Assembly: GCF_902459655.1 (NCBI RefSeq)
Contig: NZ_CABPSB010000024.1
Location: 1-64,000, forward strand
Direction: 5' to 3'
DNA: 64,000 nt
DNA from: Pandoraea anhela
Lineage (GTDB): Bacteria; Pseudomonadota; Gammaproteobacteria; Burkholderiales; Burkholderiaceae
The notes beneath the pieces were generated by a model that was not told the DNA's origin, searched no databases, and worked only from the letters and a program-made list of their open reading frames with translations. Positions 61,849 through 64,000 of the stretch are shown here, one piece after another. Made by a program: the position numbers and the translations under genes. Each line of letters opens with the position of its first letter. The first letter of the stretch is position 1.

Positions 61849-64000
61849 CAACGCGACGCCTCCGGCACCAGATGCAGTCGTGACTCCGTGGCGGCTTCCA
61901 CCGCCGCGCGGGTGTAGGGCAACTTGAAGTATTCGCCGTCGAGCCACTTTTGCGCCAGGTCGCGATAGTGCGGGCTGTCGGGGTTGCCCGATTCCCCCGG
62001 CAGGTTTATCGCGCGCGTGTTATCCCAGTTGCCCACGTCGACGACGATGCGCAACGACGGCCCGTTCGTCTGACGGAAGTCGCTCACGCGATAGGTCGAC
62101 TGATTCGGCGTGAACGGGCTGCCGCCTTTGGGCAACGGTCCGACGTTGAGCTTGGCGCGCATCTCGACGTCCACCGCGTCCGCGAGCGGATGGGCGTTCA
62201 GGTTCGTGTGAAGCTTGCCCCATCGCCATGCGGCGGGGTCTGCGCCTTGCAGCTTGACCATTTCGCCCCACGCGTCACCCAGGCTTGAGAGCAACACGGC
62301 GTCGCGCTTTGCGGTGGCGCTGGCCGTGCCGTTATGCCCGAAGCGGGCCGCAGGCTGTTCCAGCGCGTCGAGCATCGACGCCGGATCGGGCGCGCCGAAG
62401 CTCTCGGCCGCCGTCTTCGGGAGGACCGCGTTCTTGTAGGCGCGCCCCAGATGCCGGCTGAACCAGACTTCTTCCAGCGCCGCTTGCGCCGAGTCGGCAC
62501 CCATGTGAGCGTCCCATCCCTTGAGCAGCTTCAGCGCAGCGGATGTCTGCGGGTCGTCGCTCGAGAGCGGCGCGAGCAGCGCGATCAGACGCCGGGCCGG
62601 TATCGACACGATATCGTTTTGCAAACGCTCGGAATCTTCCAGCGAGACTTTGTCCATTCCCTTCAGTACTTCGTCGATGCGTGCATGCCGCGAGCCGTTC
62701 GTCCACTCGAAGCCCAGCTTGCGCTGCGCATACGGATAGCCGGCCGGCAGGTTCATTTCGTTGGACGTCGTGAAGTAGCCGCTCGCCGGGTTGTACGCCG
62801 ACGGCAACTGGTCGCGACGCCAGAAGCCCGCCCACTCGTAACGCCCGTCGCCGGGCACCGGCATCAGGCCGTCCCAGTTCGGACGAATCGGCGCCATGCC
62901 GCTTGGCACCCACCCGATGTTGCCGGACGTGTCCGCGTAGACCTGATTCACGGTCGGCGCTCCCCAGGTATCGAGCGCCGTCCGGAATTGTGAAAACGTT
63001 TTGGCGCGCATGTAGCGCATGGCGTCGAAGTACGGCGACATGCCCGGCTCGAGCCATGCCGTGCGCACCGCATAGGCGCGATGTCTGGCGGCGTCGACGT
63101 AAATCACCGGCCCGTGCTTCGTGAATTTGAGATCGGTCTGCACCGGCGCGCCATCGCGCACCTCGATCGTTTCATGGACGGTACGCATCGGCACCCATTT
63201 GCCACGGTAGCGGTACTGATCGGGGTTCGCGGGATTGAGCGCGTAGACGTACAGGTCTTCCTGATCGATGTTGAAGATCGTGAGGCCGAAAGCAATGGTG
63301 CCGTTGTGTCCGATGGCGACGCCCGGAATCGCCGGCTCGCCCGCGCCGATCAGATCGAGCGTGGGCGTGCTGACCTGCACGATGTAGCGCAGACTCGGTG
63401 CGGCGTATGCGCGGTGCGGGTCGTTGGCCATGATGGCGCGGCCCGTTGCCGACTTTTGCGGTGCGATAACCCAGTTGTTACTGCCTTCCGCCGATTCCGT
63501 GGAGACGTCGTAAGGGCCGCTCTCGGCCAGTTGCACGACGTCTGCGTCGGCGTGTTGCAGCGAGTCCTTCGTGATCTTCACGCCTTGCGTCGCGAGATCG
63601 AAAACCTTGAGCAGATCGTCTGGCAGACACGGATCGAGGCCGTCGGGCACCTGCGTCTTCCAGGCCGGTTGCAGGCCGACACGCACACTGTCTGCGTCGA
63701 GCGACGCCTGGCATACCACCTTGGCGCGGGCGACTTCGCTCTTGAGGTTACGGGTCAGACCGTGACTGCGAATACGCACGATGTCCTCGGCCGACCATTT
63801 CGCGGGCCAGTAACCGACCTTGCGGAATTCGTACGGCATCTGGTCGGGATGCTTCGCGAGCCAGTCGATGTAGGCGTTCACGCCGGCGGCGAAGGCCTCG
63901 GCGGCCGGCTTCGCGTCCGGACCGTAGCGTCGCCATTCCTCGGCCATGTCGCCCCGGTAGACGAAGCGGCGCGCGGCGTCGTCCTGCGCGACGTAAGCGC
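61848..64000 (-). CDS. Penicillin acylase family Ntn-hydrolase, 5' end outside the window
   Basis: The last 717 residues of a penicillin amidase-type enzyme; the frame stays open to the right edge, so the N-terminal signal region is missing. The new N-terminal Ser made by self-cleavage is in AEGSNNWVIAP (cut between Gly and Ser), splitting an alpha subunit before it from a large beta subunit after it. Further catalytic-fold segments are MANDPHRAYAAPSL, GHNGTIAFGLTIFN, KHGPVIYVDA and TSNEMNLPAGY. The family covers penicillin, cephalosporin and acyl-homoserine-lactone acylases, usually periplasmic. The long size and Burkholderia-type context would fit a quorum-signal or aminolipid acylase; substrate not readable. 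Confidence 0.93.
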   Translation of the reverse strand, partial: AYVAQDDAARRFVYRGDMAEEWRRYGPDAKPAAEAFAAGVNAYIDWLAKHPDQMPYEFRKVGYWPAKWSAEDIVRIRSHGLTRNLKSEVARAKVVCQASLDADSVRVGLQPAWKTQVPDGLDPCLPDDLLKVFDLATQGVKITKDSLQHADADVVQLAESGPYDVSTESAEGSNNWVIAPQKSATGRAIMANDPHRAYAAPSLRYIVQVSTPTLDLIGAGEPAIPGVAIGHNGTIAFGLTIFNIDQEDLYVYALNPANPDQYRYRGKWVPMRTVHETIEVRDGAPVQTDLKFTKHGPVIYVDAARHRAYAVRTAWLEPGMSPYFDAMRYMRAKTFSQFRTALDTWGAPTVNQVYADTSGNIGWVPSGMAPIRPNWDGLMPVPGDGRYEWAGFWRRDQLPSAYNPASGYFTTSNEMNLPAGYPYAQRKLGFEWTNGSRHARIDEVLKGMDKVSLEDSERLQNDIVSIPARRLIALLAPLSSDDPQTSAALKLLKGWDAHMGADSAQAALEEVWFSRHLGRAYKNAVLPKTAAESFGAPDPASMLDALEQPAARFGHNGTASATAKRDAVLLSSLGDAWGEMVKLQGADPAAWRWGKLHTNLNAHPLADAVDVEMRAKLNVGPLPKGGSPFTPNQSTYRVSDFRQTNGPSLRIVVDVGNWDNTRAINLPGESGNPDSPHYRDLAQKWLDGEYFKLPYTRAAVEAATESRLHLVPEASR

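Overview
The window is 64 kb of GC-rich (low-60s percent by eye) bacterial chromosome. Gene content (hemA-prfA-prmC-grxD-ubiX run, bdhA next to a patatin lipase, EttA, a second infA, an AcoR-type regulator beside an aldehyde dehydrogenase, many MFS carriers) points to a betaproteobacterium of the Burkholderiaceae. Pandoraea or a close relative is my best guess; this is inference from family resemblance, not a database match. I see no phage, insertion sequence or CRISPR array.

Layout. 1-1030: a 5'- and 3'-truncated filamentous-haemagglutinin-like remnant and a small exported protein. 1060-7563: a ketopantoate-reductase-like gene divergent from tetR-rpiR, then a carrier/racemase/carrier catabolic operon with AT-rich inverted repeats upstream that look like RpiR operators. 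7783-12941: Fe-alcohol dehydrogenase and aldehyde dehydrogenase read leftward, with a good sigma-54 promoter, divergent from a sigma-54 activator. 13005-18091: creA and a four-gene operon of exported proteins ending in a lipoprotein with FlgT/CsgG-like architecture, in a region without flagellar or curli genes. 18401-18919: tRNA-Ala, tRNA-Glu, a strong terminator and a 74-residue Cys-rich protein with a natural seven-histidine tail. 19048-34128: a Wzx/Wzy-type exopolysaccharide locus (acyltransferase, DUF6492-like enzyme, Wzc-like protein with a ruined kinase site, Wza, Wzy, GH44-like hydrolase, Wzx, epimerase, GMC oxidoreductase, WecG/TagA transferase, WbaP/WcaJ-type initiating transferase). 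34424-46821: mostly housekeeping or stress genes (SlyB-like lipoprotein, MFS carrier, phosphodiester-glycosidase-like protein, CBS protein, IF-1 paralogue, GNAT, acylphosphatase, metallophosphoesterase, MazG-like, ferredoxin, EttA, BdhA, patatin). 46920-51836: a chemotaxis input module (soluble double-PAS receptor, CheR, CheD, triple-CheW) without CheA, CheY or CheB. 51837-54000: an RNA- and repeat-rich stretch with tiny envelope proteins, an orphan terminator and a G-run array. 54144-64000: VOC protein, the ubiX-grxD-prmC-prfA-hemA run, a GlsB-type membrane protein, a DHA2-type efflux carrier and a penicillin-acylase-family gene cut by the right edge.

How it works together. The exopolysaccharide genes cover chain initiation, modification, flipping, polymerisation and export. 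The alcohol and aldehyde dehydrogenases with the sigma-54 activator form a self-contained volatile-alcohol oxidation unit. The four-gene FlgT/CsgG-like operon is the most likely undescribed system here. A recurring theme is short (7-11 bp) tandem repeats in three or more copies in many intergenic gaps.
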